Source of the DNA: Allomuricauda sp. CAU 1633
Lineage (GTDB): Bacteria > Bacteroidota > Bacteroidia > Flavobacteriales > Flavobacteriaceae
Reading direction: 5' to 3'
NCBI RefSeq assembly: GCF_017313225.1
Contig: NZ_JAFLNE010000004.1
Coordinates: forward strand, 186,001 to 250,000
Length of the DNA stretch: 64,000 nt
A program made the translations under genes and the position numbers. Every line of letters starts with the position of its first letter. Within the stretch, counting starts at the first letter, position 1. This document shows, piece by piece, positions 1 to 8,308 of the stretch. The notes beneath the pieces are model-generated. The model did not search any database. It was given only the letters and a program-made list of their open reading frames with translations, and had not been told where the DNA came from.

Positions 1-624
1 ATGGTGCACACTTTCTTTGGTGATGGCCGGATGCTCTGGACTTCCTTTTTCCATTTCTCCAAAAATTTCCGGAATCTGGGTGAGTTCCCGTTGGAGGATA
101 GAGGTGATTTCATATCGCTCTGTCATGATATCGTATAGCAGGACACCATTCTCTTTTGACCTCTCAAAAGTTTTGAGCAAGAGCTTGTACCCATCGCGGT
201 CAATGGCCATGGGTTTGTCTGCCAAGACATGCATTCCTGCATTTATCGCTTGGTTGATATACTCCGTTTTCTTTTGGTTGTTCCCAGCCAATACCACCAC
301 ATTTCCTGATTTATCAGATAGCATCTTGTCCCAAAAATCACTACCTCGGTAAACTTCACTTTTCCATTTCGTTGGATTATCCGCCCGTGTATTGAACCCT
401 TCAATTCTTTTAAGGTGCAGGTCCACATCGTTTGCGTCAGGTGCATAAACATGAACCGTGGAGTCCACTAAGGGATACATATTTTTCTGCACCAAGGCGG
501 CGTGAAAGTGTCCAGGATCTACCGTAACCAACCGAATCCTATCATTGTCGGAAGGAGGCTGCTTAGGGGTTTTGTTGCAAGCGAACGCAGTAACCAACAA
601 AAGAACTGATATTCGTAATTTCAT
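1..624 (-). CDS. Gfo/Idh/MocA-family oxidoreductase lipoprotein, 3' end outside window
   Basis: This is the N-terminal 208 residues of a nucleotide-dependent sugar or cyclitol oxidoreductase. I translated the reverse complement directly: it starts at an ATG and reads open to the window edge. The leader MKLRISVLLLVTAFAC ends in a lipobox-like cysteine, so the protein is probably an exported lipoprotein. ADKPMA near residue 135 matches the (E/D)KP loop of the Gfo/Idh/MocA fold. The N-terminal GxGxxG nucleotide loop is poorly conserved (VTVDPGHFHAAL), which is typical of the subgroup with a dedicated C-terminal oxidoreductase domain. It lies 2 bases downstream of a second family member, so the two are co-transcribed and may act together. 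The family call is solid; the substrate is unknown. Confidence 0.85.
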   Translation of the reverse strand, partial: MKLRISVLLLVTAFACNKTPKQPPSDNDRIRLVTVDPGHFHAALVQKNMYPLVDSTVHVYAPDANDVDLHLKRIEGFNTRADNPTKWKSEVYRGSDFWDKMLSDKSGNVVVLAGNNQKKTEYINQAINAGMHVLADKPMAIDRDGYKLLLKTFERSKENGVLLYDIMTERYEITSILQRELTQIPEIFGEMEKGSPEHPAITKESVHH

Positions 625-626
625 AA

Positions 627-1997
627 TTAAAGTAGTCCATAAGGTTCACGTTGGGAACGAGAAAGCATACTGTTGGCTTCCGCATCATCCTTGAATTTTT
701 CGGCCTTTGGATCCCAATGGAGTTTTCTATCGAACTTCATGGCCATGTGGTGTAACAGACAGGCTGAACAGGATCGGTGCGCCACTTCCACAGGGGCAAT
801 GGGTTCGGTTTTTGATTTAATGGCATCAAGCCAATTTCTATGGTGGTTTTCACTTACGGGAAGGTGTATGCCATCTTTCTCTATAGGGGATGAAATAATT
901 TTCGGATCACTGGCGTCCAAAGGCTTTACTCCTTCGGCATTGGGCAAGGGGTCAGAAGCGGTCGCCCTGTATGCGCCACGGGTTACAAAAATCCAACCTT
1001 CGGTACCTTCAAATTTAACCCCGTTCGGTAAGGTGTTGGACACGGTCATTTCCACACCATTTTCGTACAGCGCATGGGTTTCAAAGATTCCGTGCACATT
1101 CCACAGTCCCGAGGTAGGGAAATCCGCCTTGCCCCAAATTTCAATGGGGCCGGTATACTCAGTGTCCATTCCCCAATGGGCGGAATCAATATGGTGGGAT
1201 CCCCAACCTGTGATCATGCCCGCACCAAACTGTTCGCATCGCAGCCATCCAGGCCTACCATAACCCACCTGTGGATGTACGCGTTTCTCCGTATAATAGA
1301 CTTCTGGGGTGGATCCCAGCCACATATCATAATTCAAATTTGTTGGGATGGGAAGTTCCGGTTCTTCATCCCCAGCAGGATCTCCGGGAAGGCCCACATA
1401 TACTTTCTTTAGTTCTCCAATCTTTCCATTCCGTACCAATTCTGCCGCAAATCTGAACTGATTACTGGAACGCTGCTGACTGCCAATCTGAAAAATGACC
1501 CCGGCCTTTTGCACTTCATCACTCAAAATGCGACCTTCCTGAATAGTCAAGGAAGCAGGTTTTTGCATAAAAATGTCTTTTCCTGCCCGAGCAAAGTCAA
1601 CCCCAATTTTGGCATGCCAATGGTCTGGAGTACTGATCAGCACCGCATCAACATCATCCTTATCGAGCAATTCCCGATAATCCGTGTATTGGGATACTTC
1701 AATATATTTCTTGCCATATTTCTCATAATAATAATTGTTTACGAGTTGGGAAGCTTCCAAAACACGTTTGGCATCCAGATCGCACACAGAAACCAATTGC
1801 ACATCATCGTGGCGCAATACTCCGGGCAAATCCATTACGCGGGCTATTCTTCCTGTTCCAATGGCAGCTATATTAATTCTGTTACTGGGTGCATTTTTAC
1901 CAAAAACGCTGGCGGGCACAATGGTGGGAACCGCAAAAGTGGCGACTGATGCGGCAGAGGTTTTCTTTATGAAATCCCTTCTTTTTATCTGACTCAT
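627..1997 (-). CDS. Tat-exported Gfo/Idh/MocA-family oxidoreductase
   Basis: A 456-residue NAD(P)-dependent oxidoreductase of the Gfo/Idh/MocA family. I chose the ATG that gives MSQIKRRDFIKK; the longer reading frame would run into the upstream gene. KRRDFIKK followed by a short hydrophobic stretch is a twin-arginine signal, so it is probably folded with its cofactor before export. NIAAIGTGRIARVM is the Rossmann loop, and QKPAS near residue 135 corresponds to the EKP loop. STPDHWH is the usual motif at the end of the nucleotide-binding domain. It sits between a DUF6807 gene and another family member in one operon. Families of this kind oxidise or reduce sugars at C3 in 3-keto-glycoside pathways; that role is inferred here. 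Confidence 0.9.
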   Translation of the reverse strand: MSQIKRRDFIKKTSAASVATFAVPTIVPASVFGKNAPSNRINIAAIGTGRIARVMDLPGVLRHDDVQLVSVCDLDAKRVLEASQLVNNYYYEKYGKKYIEVSQYTDYRELLDKDDVDAVLISTPDHWHAKIGVDFARAGKDIFMQKPASLTIQEGRILSDEVQKAGVIFQIGSQQRSSNQFRFAAELVRNGKIGELKKVYVGLPGDPAGDEEPELPIPTNLNYDMWLGSTPEVYYTEKRVHPQVGYGRPGWLRCEQFGAGMITGWGSHHIDSAHWGMDTEYTGPIEIWGKADFPTSGLWNVHGIFETHALYENGVEMTVSNTLPNGVKFEGTEGWIFVTRGAYRATASDPLPNAEGVKPLDASDPKIISSPIEKDGIHLPVSENHHRNWLDAIKSKTEPIAPVEVAHRSCSACLLHHMAMKFDRKLHWDPKAEKFKDDAEANSMLSRSQREPYGLL

Positions 1998-2016
1998 TTC
2001 TATTTGATTTTTTTGA

Positions 2017-2979
2017 TTATTCAGTTTTTGCAAATTCTTGCCAGTAGTGTTCCGATTTTTCCTTGTCCAATTTTCCATCAAAAACCACAAGTTGGTAATT
2101 TAAGGTATAGGTTTTGCCGGGTTCGAAAAGCCAATCGGTATTTTTTGTTGTACAGAAACAGGCAAAGACATCTCCACGATCATATTGATCCACAGGCCAG
2201 ATTCGCAACGGTTCGGGGTGGTTAAAATTACTGGGGTGCGAAAGCATTAGGGCACCACCAAAATCATCTCCCAATGCACCTTGAACTAGGCACCATCGAG
2301 CAGTACTTCCATCGGCTTCGGCTCTTGTACTTCCATTGGATGCCAAAATCTCACTGTTTTGATTGTTCCATTCCTGGGTAGCACGCCATCCAAAACCTGC
2401 ATAGCGGTATTCCAAGATCAAAAAAGGCTTGTCAGTGGCACATTCATAGGTAAATGTTAAATCGACCGTGTAGGTTGATGGGTCTTCACCGGGGGTAATC
2501 TTTACGGTTTGCCATTCGTTCAAGGCCACCTCATTTTTGTTATCCTTGAGCACCACATGTTCGTGTAGGGCGGTATAACCATCATCAGTTACTTCCTTAA
2601 ATTCTGCAAACCTTACCGTACCTTCCTTCTTTTTGAGGTTCCAAAAATCTATAGTATCACCATCATATAGGGTATGTGTCCATGGATTCCAAATTCCATA
2701 GTGGTGGTAATGGTCTTCTGGTTGTATACGGGTTAAAATTTTGCCTTTGGGTGTTCGTAGAGGATGAATATAGCCGCTGCGCTGATAGGCAGAATCCACA
2801 CCTTCCGGAGGATACTCTGTTTCGTATTTATAACCCAAAAGAGGTTGTTCGGCCAAGCTTATCACTAAACTTCCTTCTTGTTTTTCACTTTTTAGTAAAG
2901 GTTTTTGTTTTTTGGATTCTGCGCAGGAAGCCGCTAGGAACAACACACAAAGTGCTAAAATTGATTTTCTAATATGCAT
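2017..2979 (-). CDS. DUF6807 (PmoA-like) lipoprotein
   Basis: A 320-residue exported protein of the DUF6807 family, sometimes named PmoA because of an old annotation. The leader has a clear lipobox (FLAASC, cysteine about residue 19), so it is membrane anchored. The motif HHYGIWNPWTHTLYDGD around residues 90-110 is characteristic of the family, and a jelly-roll like C-terminal half is expected. It is the first gene of an operon with two Gfo/Idh/MocA oxidoreductases, a pairing that recurs in Bacteroidota and planctomycete sugar loci. Biochemical function is not established. A LacI-type palindrome lies 17 bases upstream of its start codon. Confidence 0.85.
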   Translation of the reverse strand: MHIRKSILALCVLFLAASCAESKKQKPLLKSEKQEGSLVISLAEQPLLGYKYETEYPPEGVDSAYQRSGYIHPLRTPKGKILTRIQPEDHYHHYGIWNPWTHTLYDGDTIDFWNLKKKEGTVRFAEFKEVTDDGYTALHEHVVLKDNKNEVALNEWQTVKITPGEDPSTYTVDLTFTYECATDKPFLILEYRYAGFGWRATQEWNNQNSEILASNGSTRAEADGSTARWCLVQGALGDDFGGALMLSHPSNFNHPEPLRIWPVDQYDRGDVFACFCTTKNTDWLFEPGKTYTLNYQLVVFDGKLDKEKSEHYWQEFAKTE

Positions 2980-2996
2980 AGTTAATAATTATGTAC

Positions 2997-3012
2997 GTGC
3001 AATCGATTGCAC
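2997..3012. promoter_or_regulatory. LacI-family type operator palindrome
   Basis: GTGCAATCGATTGCAC is a perfect 16-bp palindrome just downstream of the candidate -7 element of the DUF6807/oxidoreductase operon, so a bound repressor would block the transcription start. Its core GCAATCGATTGC is repeated exactly at 41152-41163 upstream of the GH115 gene. A central CG flanked by symmetric half-sites is typical of LacI/GalR operators. No LacI gene is in the window. Confidence 0.75.
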
Positions 3013-3015
3013 ACT

Positions 3016-3046
3016 CAATAATAGTACAAAATGATAACAATTCCAA
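3016..3046 (-). promoter_or_regulatory. Candidate Bacteroidota promoter of the DUF6807 operon
   Basis: On the minus strand, TTG (3046-3044) is followed after 20 bases by TATTATTG (3023-3016), one mismatch from the Bacteroidota -7 consensus TAnnTTTG. It points at the gene starting at 2979 and is followed at once by the operator palindrome. Assigned by pattern only. Confidence 0.45.
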
Positions 3047-3192
3047 ATAGTAGATAGGGGAGATGATGCTTATATTAAATCGGTCTATCTATTGGAAGAA
3101 AAATTTCTTGTATGCAGGTATTGGTAAAAGCAAAAATTTACCGCGTAGCTCCTGAAGAAGTAACCTAACAACCCAATACTTTATTTTACCGG

Positions 3193-3217
3193 ATAACGTT
3201 ATGTTACATATAACGTT
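3193..3217. repeat. Paired ATAACGTT repeat upstream of the sugar dehydrogenase
   Basis: ATAACGTT occurs at 3193-3200 and again at 3210-3217, 17 bases apart. The first copy extends to a 10-bp palindrome (ATAACGTTAT). It lies directly in front of the start of the PQQ dehydrogenase gene and could bind a regulator. No known site was recognised. Confidence 0.35.
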
Positions 3218-3232
3218 GATGTGCAAAGTGTT

Positions 3233-4741
3233 ATGGCTCCAATTATTTCAAATCAGTTTTCTGGGATAGCTTTAAAATCAAAGGACAAATACGGGTGGTT
3301 GAAAACCACAAAATTTGCGTGGTTGTTTGTTGCGTTCATACTGTTGGGCTGTAGCAATTCGCAGGATTCCGAGTCACCTGCGGAAGAAGCTGATCCTGAT
3401 AACGAAATTGTTGATGTAGAAAATGTAGCCCTCACTTATAGGAATCAGTGTGGTGGTTGCCATGGACAGGACTTGGGCTCATTTGTTGAACGTGTATGGA
3501 CATATGGTAATTCTCCGGAAGACATCATAAAATCAATAACAGATGGGTATTCGGGCAATGGTATGCCAGCATATGGTTCTACTTTGGGAGCGCAGGAAAT
3601 AGAAGATTTGACCACCTATATACTTTCCGAGATCGATGGAAAAACCAAAGCGATGTTGGAGGAGGATAATCCCGATTTGTCTGGTTTGATTTCATCTGAT
3701 GACCTTGATTTCCGATTGGAAACCATAACAGATGAGATTCCCGGCATTCCCTGGGGGATAGAGCAATTACCCAATGGGGAAATTTTGGTGACCGAACGCG
3801 GGGGAAGACTATTTTTGGTAAATAATGACAAACAATTGACAGAAGTTAACGGTGTTCCAGCTGTTGTTTCACAAGGGCAGGGTGGATTATTGGATGTGCT
3901 CATACATCCAGATTTTGAAAACAATTCATTGGTTTATCTGTCCTATTCCCGTGTCAACCCTAATAATTCATCTGAGCAAACCACAGCGGTGGCGAGAGCT
4001 AGGCTTGAGGGAACCAACTTGGTTCAAGTGGAGAACATATTTACAGCACTTCCATACCTCAGCAGTACTCACCATTATGGCTCAAGATTGGTGTTTGACA
4101 GCAATGGATACTTATATGTTTCCGTGGGTGATCGCGGGTATAGAGATGTTTACCCACAGGAGTTGGACAATGCCATTGGAAAAATTCACCGAATCCATGA
4201 CGACGGTCAAATTCCTACCGACAACCCTTTTTATAATACATCTGGGGCGGTTAGTTCAATTTTTACCTATGGAATACGCAATCCGCAAGGAATGACCCTA
4301 CATCCCGAAACTGGAGCGGTTTGGGAAGGCGAACATGGACCTCAGGGAGGTGATGAAATCAATATTTTGGGGTCAGGAAACAACAATGGTTGGCCAGTAA
4401 TCTCATACGGTATCAACTATGATGGCACCACATTTACAGACCTTACGGCATTGGATGGCATGGAGCAACCCATATATTACTGGACTCCTTCCATTGCTCC
4501 CTGTGGAATGACATTTGTGTCCAGCGATTATTATGGAAATTGGAAAAATGATTTATTTGTCGGCTCACTTAAGTTCGAATATCTCCATCGCTTAAAGATG
4601 AATGGCAACGAGGTCGTTGGCCATGAAACCCTATTGAATGGTATAGGCCGGGTACGTGATGTGCATATGGGTAGAGACGGTTATCTTTACATAGCCGTGG
4701 AGGGTCCTGGTAGACTTATACGGCTTGTGCCTGAGCAATAA
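3233..4741 (+). CDS. PQQ-dependent sugar dehydrogenase with N-terminal cytochrome c, lipoprotein
   Basis: A 502-residue periplasmic enzyme that probably oxidises aldoses with PQQ and passes electrons to its own haem. A membrane segment ending in LLGC (Cys about 40) looks like a lipobox, although about 26 residues precede the segment; a GTG 12 bases upstream or an in-frame TTG closer to the leader are alternative starts. CGGCH at about residues 73-77 is the haem c motif and GMPAYG supplies the distal methionine. From about residue 120 the six-bladed soluble glucose/aldose dehydrogenase domain begins; IRNPQGM and HGPQGGDEIN are signature motifs of that family. Bacteroidota of this type usually import PQQ or use another quinone, so cofactor supply is open. 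It is transcribed alone. Confidence 0.88.
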   Translation: MAPIISNQFSGIALKSKDKYGWLKTTKFAWLFVAFILLGCSNSQDSESPAEEADPDNEIVDVENVALTYRNQCGGCHGQDLGSFVERVWTYGNSPEDIIKSITDGYSGNGMPAYGSTLGAQEIEDLTTYILSEIDGKTKAMLEEDNPDLSGLISSDDLDFRLETITDEIPGIPWGIEQLPNGEILVTERGGRLFLVNNDKQLTEVNGVPAVVSQGQGGLLDVLIHPDFENNSLVYLSYSRVNPNNSSEQTTAVARARLEGTNLVQVENIFTALPYLSSTHHYGSRLVFDSNGYLYVSVGDRGYRDVYPQELDNAIGKIHRIHDDGQIPTDNPFYNTSGAVSSIFTYGIRNPQGMTLHPETGAVWEGEHGPQGGDEINILGSGNNNGWPVISYGINYDGTTFTDLTALDGMEQPIYYWTPSIAPCGMTFVSSDYYGNWKNDLFVGSLKFEYLHRLKMNGNEVVGHETLLNGIGRVRDVHMGRDGYLYIAVEGPGRLIRLVPEQ

Positions 4742-4825
4742 TAACGCCTCACTATTCTAGCATAAGAAGAGGCAAATAAAAAAGTACAGTAAGGTTTTTT
4801 ACCCCAAAAACGACTTCCAAAGCAA

Positions 4826-4887
4826 TTTTACATAATGGCGTATTATGGAAATGAAACAATCTGTTCCATAATTTACATTATGTAAAA
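4826..4887. repeat. Long interrupted palindrome between convergent genes
   Basis: TTTTACATAATG (4826-4837) is exactly complementary to CATTATGTAAAA (4876-4887). Inside it ATTATGGAA (4842-4850) pairs with TTCCATAAT (4864-4872). The transcript would fold into a 21-bp stem with one small internal loop and a 13-base apical loop. It lies between the 3' ends of the sugar dehydrogenase and the stress protein. It lacks the GC-rich stem and clean U-run of a standard terminator. Confidence 0.7.
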
Positions 4888-4895
4888 CAAAATGT

Positions 4896-4928
4896 TTTAA
4901 ACTAAAGGGAGACTATTCAAGACTCCCC
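4896..4928 (-). terminator. Weak terminator hairpin after the universal stress protein gene
   Basis: GGGAG (4907-4911) pairs with CTCCC (4923-4927), with two further pairs inside after one mismatch. Read on the minus strand the hairpin is followed by a T-rich stretch (CTTTAGTTT). It begins 13 bases after the stop codon of the universal stress protein gene. Confidence 0.5.
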
Positions 4929-4940
4929 TTGTAGATTCTT

Positions 4941-5738
4941 CTATGCCATTATAAAAATGGGAACATTGGCTTTACGCATCACCTGCTTGGCCGGGTTACT
5001 TTGGAACGCCAAGGTTTTACTCTGGCTTTTGGGAACGCACAACAATTGGGTGTTCGTATGAGACACATAGCTTACCAAACCGTCCAAGGCATTGGAACCT
5101 TCCGAAAAAACATAGGAAACCGTTTTATGCCACGGGCTAACCTCATGCTCTCCTTGTGTTATCTTGCCCTTTATATTAAACAAGCGCACAGGTTTTTCGC
5201 TATCTCGTTTTAAGTCTTTTATAATATCCAAGCCATTTTCGCGCAGTCCGCTGCCAAACACACCCAAATTAATATCGGTAAACGTGTGAAATTTATCGTC
5301 TTTACCTGTAATCAATACATTGATGTTGGTTTCGTTGATCACAAAATCGGTGATACTTTCCCCAAAGAAACCGGGTCTACGTTTGCCCAAAACTAAAATA
5401 TCGGGCTTTTGTTGGGACAAATAATCCCTCACCCTGTTTTTTACATTGCCATATTCCAATTTATAGGAAAGTGAAATGCCTTCCTCCTTTTCCATGGATT
5501 GAATTAAATCCTGCATCTTGGAACGGGTGTCTCGATTATCCTTATAAATGGTTCGGATAGCAGATAGTTGGCTTTCCCGCTTGACAATGTCTGCGGCTGG
5601 TTTTACATGAAAGACTTCCACTGACCCATTTAGGGTCTTGGCCAACTGTACGGCATTGGTCAAAACCAATTCGGAGCTTTTGGATAGGTCAAGTAAAACG
5701 GAGATACGGTATTTGCTCGAAGTGTTTTTAGGATTCAT
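4941..5738 (-). CDS. Universal stress protein family (UspA) protein
   Basis: A 265-residue cytoplasmic protein with one clear UspA-like N-terminal domain and a degenerate second half. The start at MNPKNTSS was chosen over an in-frame upstream ATG because the core beta strand (YRISVLLDLS) follows within a few residues. KPDILVLGKRRPG around residues 122-134 resembles the end of the ATP-binding Usp domain, although the canonical G-2x-G-9x-G(S/T) loop is incomplete. The second half (LGVFGSGLRENGLDI) seems a divergent repeat. It lies 138 bases downstream of the aldehyde dehydrogenase on the same strand and may respond to envelope or redox stress; this is inference. Confidence 0.75.
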   Translation of the reverse strand: MNPKNTSSKYRISVLLDLSKSSELVLTNAVQLAKTLNGSVEVFHVKPAADIVKRESQLSAIRTIYKDNRDTRSKMQDLIQSMEKEEGISLSYKLEYGNVKNRVRDYLSQQKPDILVLGKRRPGFFGESITDFVINETNINVLITGKDDKFHTFTDINLGVFGSGLRENGLDIIKDLKRDSEKPVRLFNIKGKITQGEHEVSPWHKTVSYVFSEGSNALDGLVSYVSHTNTQLLCVPKSQSKTLAFQSNPAKQVMRKANVPIFIMA

Positions 5739-5876
5739 GATGCAATTGTTTTTGGTGTATTCTAAATATAGTACCAAAAGTGTTGTATATCCTTCAGTTT
5801 AACTTTTGATTAGCAAATAAATGTTTGGCATTCAATACGATACCCCCAAAATTGAGAATTCAGCAAAAAAGAGAGG

Positions 5877-7253
5877 CTAAAATAGATGTTTAAAACGCTT
5901 TACCCACGCTTCGGGAAGCTTGTATGGGGCATATCGCAAAGGGATATCCAACCAATTACCCCGTTTTACAATGGATTTTTTATGTGAAAACAAATCAAAG
6001 GAATTTTTTCCGTGGTACCCCCCTATTCCGGATGGGCCCACGCCGCCAAAGGGAAGGCGTTTGTTGCTGATATGGATTACGGTGTCATTGATGGTTCCTC
6101 CGCCGAAAGAATATTGTGATAGTAATTTTTTTTGAAATTTTTTATCGGTGGAAAACAGATAGAATGCCAACGACTTTCCATAGTTTGAAATATAGTGGTG
6201 TAGATCACCCTCTGTTTCATACGGAATAATAGGCAAAATGGGGCCAAAAATCTCACCTTCCATCAAGGCACTGTTCATTTTAGGGGTATCCACCAAGGTG
6301 GGCTCAATGTATTTTTCGGAATCCACACAGGTGCCACCAAAAAGAAGAGTTTCTCCTTGAAGCATTCCTTTAAGCCCCTGATAATGCTTCTCCGTTGTGA
6401 TTCGGGCAAAATCCGGGGATTTTTGTATGTCTTCCCCATAAAAATCAGTGATGTTTTGCTTAAGTGCTTCCACAAATCGCTCCTTAATTTTTTTATGGAC
6501 CAAAATATAATCTGGAGCGATGCAGGTTTGTCCCGCATTAATGAATTTCCCCCAGACAATCCGTTTGGCTGCTAGTTTAAGGGATGCTGTATCATCCACT
6601 ATACAGGGATTTTTACCGCCCAGTTCCAAGGTAACGGGGGTGAGCTGCTCTGCAGCACTCTTATAAATAATTTTGCCTACTTGGGTGCTTCCCGTAAAGA
6701 AAATGTATTCCCATTTTTCAGCCAATAGCGCTTGTGAGTCCTCCACGCCCCCTTCCACAACCGAAACATATTCCGGAGAAAATACTTTCTGAATGATTTC
6801 TGAAATGATTCGAGAAGTGTGCGGGCTCAACTCCGATGGTTTTAGGACAGCAGTATTGCCCGCAGCCAATGCACCCACCAAGGGTGCCAGGGTCAGCATA
6901 AATGGATAATTCCAAGGTGAAATGATCAACACCTTCCCAAAGGGTTCGGGCTGTATCCAATCTTTTGATGGGAAATTGGTCCAAGAAGCTTCAATGGGTT
7001 CAGGTCTGCTCCAGCGTTCTACATTTTTTAAGGTATAGCTCAACTCAGCAAGAACCAGCTGCGTCTCCGTGGCCAAGGATTCAAACTTTGGTTTTTTAAA
7101 ATCGGCATACAACGCCTCACAAATGGCATCCTCTTGTGCTATGATTTCTTGCTTCAACCGTTTTAGGAATTGCTTTCTATAAGCAACCGCCTTGGTTTTT
7201 TGGGTCGCAAAAAAATCGTTTTGGGCTTTCACAATATCCTGTGCCATGGTCAA
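5877..7253 (-). CDS. Aldehyde dehydrogenase, class 3-like
   Basis: A 458-residue NAD(P)-dependent aldehyde dehydrogenase of the short, membrane-associating class 3 type (ALDH3, YwdH-like), which oxidises medium or long chain and aromatic aldehydes. Visible motifs are SPWNYPF, the glutamate motif VTLELGGKNP, the catalytic cysteine in FINAGQTCIAPD near residue 245, and the cofactor loop FFTGSTQVGK. LPFGGVGPSGIGGYHGKNSF near the C terminus is typical of the class. The second in-frame ATG two codons later is an equally good start. Length matches the family. It appears to be transcribed singly or with the downstream stress protein. Confidence 0.93.
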   Translation of the reverse strand: MTMAQDIVKAQNDFFATQKTKAVAYRKQFLKRLKQEIIAQEDAICEALYADFKKPKFESLATETQLVLAELSYTLKNVERWSRPEPIEASWTNFPSKDWIQPEPFGKVLIISPWNYPFMLTLAPLVGALAAGNTAVLKPSELSPHTSRIISEIIQKVFSPEYVSVVEGGVEDSQALLAEKWEYIFFTGSTQVGKIIYKSAAEQLTPVTLELGGKNPCIVDDTASLKLAAKRIVWGKFINAGQTCIAPDYILVHKKIKERFVEALKQNITDFYGEDIQKSPDFARITTEKHYQGLKGMLQGETLLFGGTCVDSEKYIEPTLVDTPKMNSALMEGEIFGPILPIIPYETEGDLHHYISNYGKSLAFYLFSTDKKFQKKLLSQYSFGGGTINDTVIHISNKRLPFGGVGPSGIGGYHGKNSFDLFSHKKSIVKRGNWLDIPLRYAPYKLPEAWVKRFKHLF

Positions 7254-7302
7254 GTTCGAATGATTCCCATAAATATAATCAAACCCAAATTAGGGTGCAC
7301 CT

Positions 7303-7335
7303 AAAACAAAAAAAGCACCGACTTTCGCCGATGCT
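7303..7335 (-). terminator. Rho-independent terminator
   Basis: On the minus strand AGCATCGGC and GTCGGTGCT form a 9-bp stem (two G-U pairs) closed by a GAAA tetraloop, followed by TTTTTTTGTTTT. The plus-strand version has mismatches, so it serves the minus-strand lipoprotein gene ending at 7361. Confidence 0.85.
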
Positions 7336-7360
7336 TTTTGCTTTATTGTTTTATGAAAAC

Positions 7361-8155
7361 TTACAGGGTGATTTCTTCTGAAGCTCCGTTGGGATAAATC
7401 AGAGTGGCTTTGTCATCACATTCGCCATCACCAAAATCCACAACAATATCAAGACCGTTTTTGGTCACTATCATGCTGCCAGAGGTCACATTTTCACAAG
7501 TAAGGCTACCTTCAAGCGTGTCCACTATCTCAACTGCATAGGTATTACCATCAGCTTGAATGGTCCAATTTCCAGCTAGGCTGAAAGAACCACTTTGTAA
7601 TTCTTCGTCAAAAGTAAACCCAAACGTTTTTGTTCCCGATTCAGAAATAACGCTTTCATCTTCAAACTCAACACTCATGTTGCTGGTCACCGTAAATGAA
7701 AAAGAGTTGGTTTCCATATTTCCATTTATCTCAAAGCTTCGGGTTCCATTTATTTTGATGGTGCCCACATAAAAATCCACATAGGTGGCGGTAAAGGAAG
7801 CTGATTCCTCCCCTACTGTATAGGTTACGGTCACCGTACCATTTACATTGTCCGTTCCATTCAACACACAATTGTTAAAGGTGGCCACAAAACCAGTTTC
7901 AGAATATTCTGCAACATAACAATCGTTGGTTTTGGCCGAAATGGCAGATTTACCAGCGCCATCATTGGCAAAAAGTTCGGCTAGGGCATCATCGGCAACA
8001 CTGGAGATGTCATCCGTCTCCAATATGGTCTGTAATTCGGTCTGGGTCAATTCTTGCTCGGCATTGGGCTTGCCGTCTTCACTACAGGATTGAACCAAAA
8101 ACAGGGAAACACCCATTAGGGCAACCGCGTAGATTTTTTTTGTAAGTCCGTTCAT
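7361..8155 (-). CDS. Hypothetical lipoprotein, beta-rich
   Basis: A 264-residue exported lipoprotein: the leader MNGLTKKIYAVALMGVSLFL ends at QSC (Cys about 24). After an acidic linker, most of the chain consists of alternating short beta strands rich in T, S, V and N (residues 80-264), suggesting a secreted beta-sandwich or lipocalin-like fold. Cysteines occur in pairs (NDC..., NNC..., LTC..., GEC...), compatible with disulfides in the periplasm or at the surface. I do not recognise a family. It is a single gene with its own terminator. Confidence 0.75.
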   Translation of the reverse strand: MNGLTKKIYAVALMGVSLFLVQSCSEDGKPNAEQELTQTELQTILETDDISSVADDALAELFANDGAGKSAISAKTNDCYVAEYSETGFVATFNNCVLNGTDNVNGTVTVTYTVGEESASFTATYVDFYVGTIKINGTRSFEINGNMETNSFSFTVTSNMSVEFEDESVISESGTKTFGFTFDEELQSGSFSLAGNWTIQADGNTYAVEIVDTLEGSLTCENVTSGSMIVTKNGLDIVVDFGDGECDDKATLIYPNGASEEITL

Positions 8156-8308
8156 TTTACTTTAGTTAAGGGTTACGCTGCACTAACGAAATGGTATACT
8201 TTTTAGTGTTTTCAACAATCATTTCTCGATAAAATGCACTCCTTTTGAAATAATACGCCCTGATTTGTGTTATTTTACAGACACAATACTTGAACTAAAC
8301 AATTTGCT

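Noticed and set aside
673-1263. Plus-strand open frame of 196 codons
   Set aside because: It lies antisense to the Tat-exported oxidoreductase, has no protein-like motifs, and the minus-strand frame has clear family signatures.
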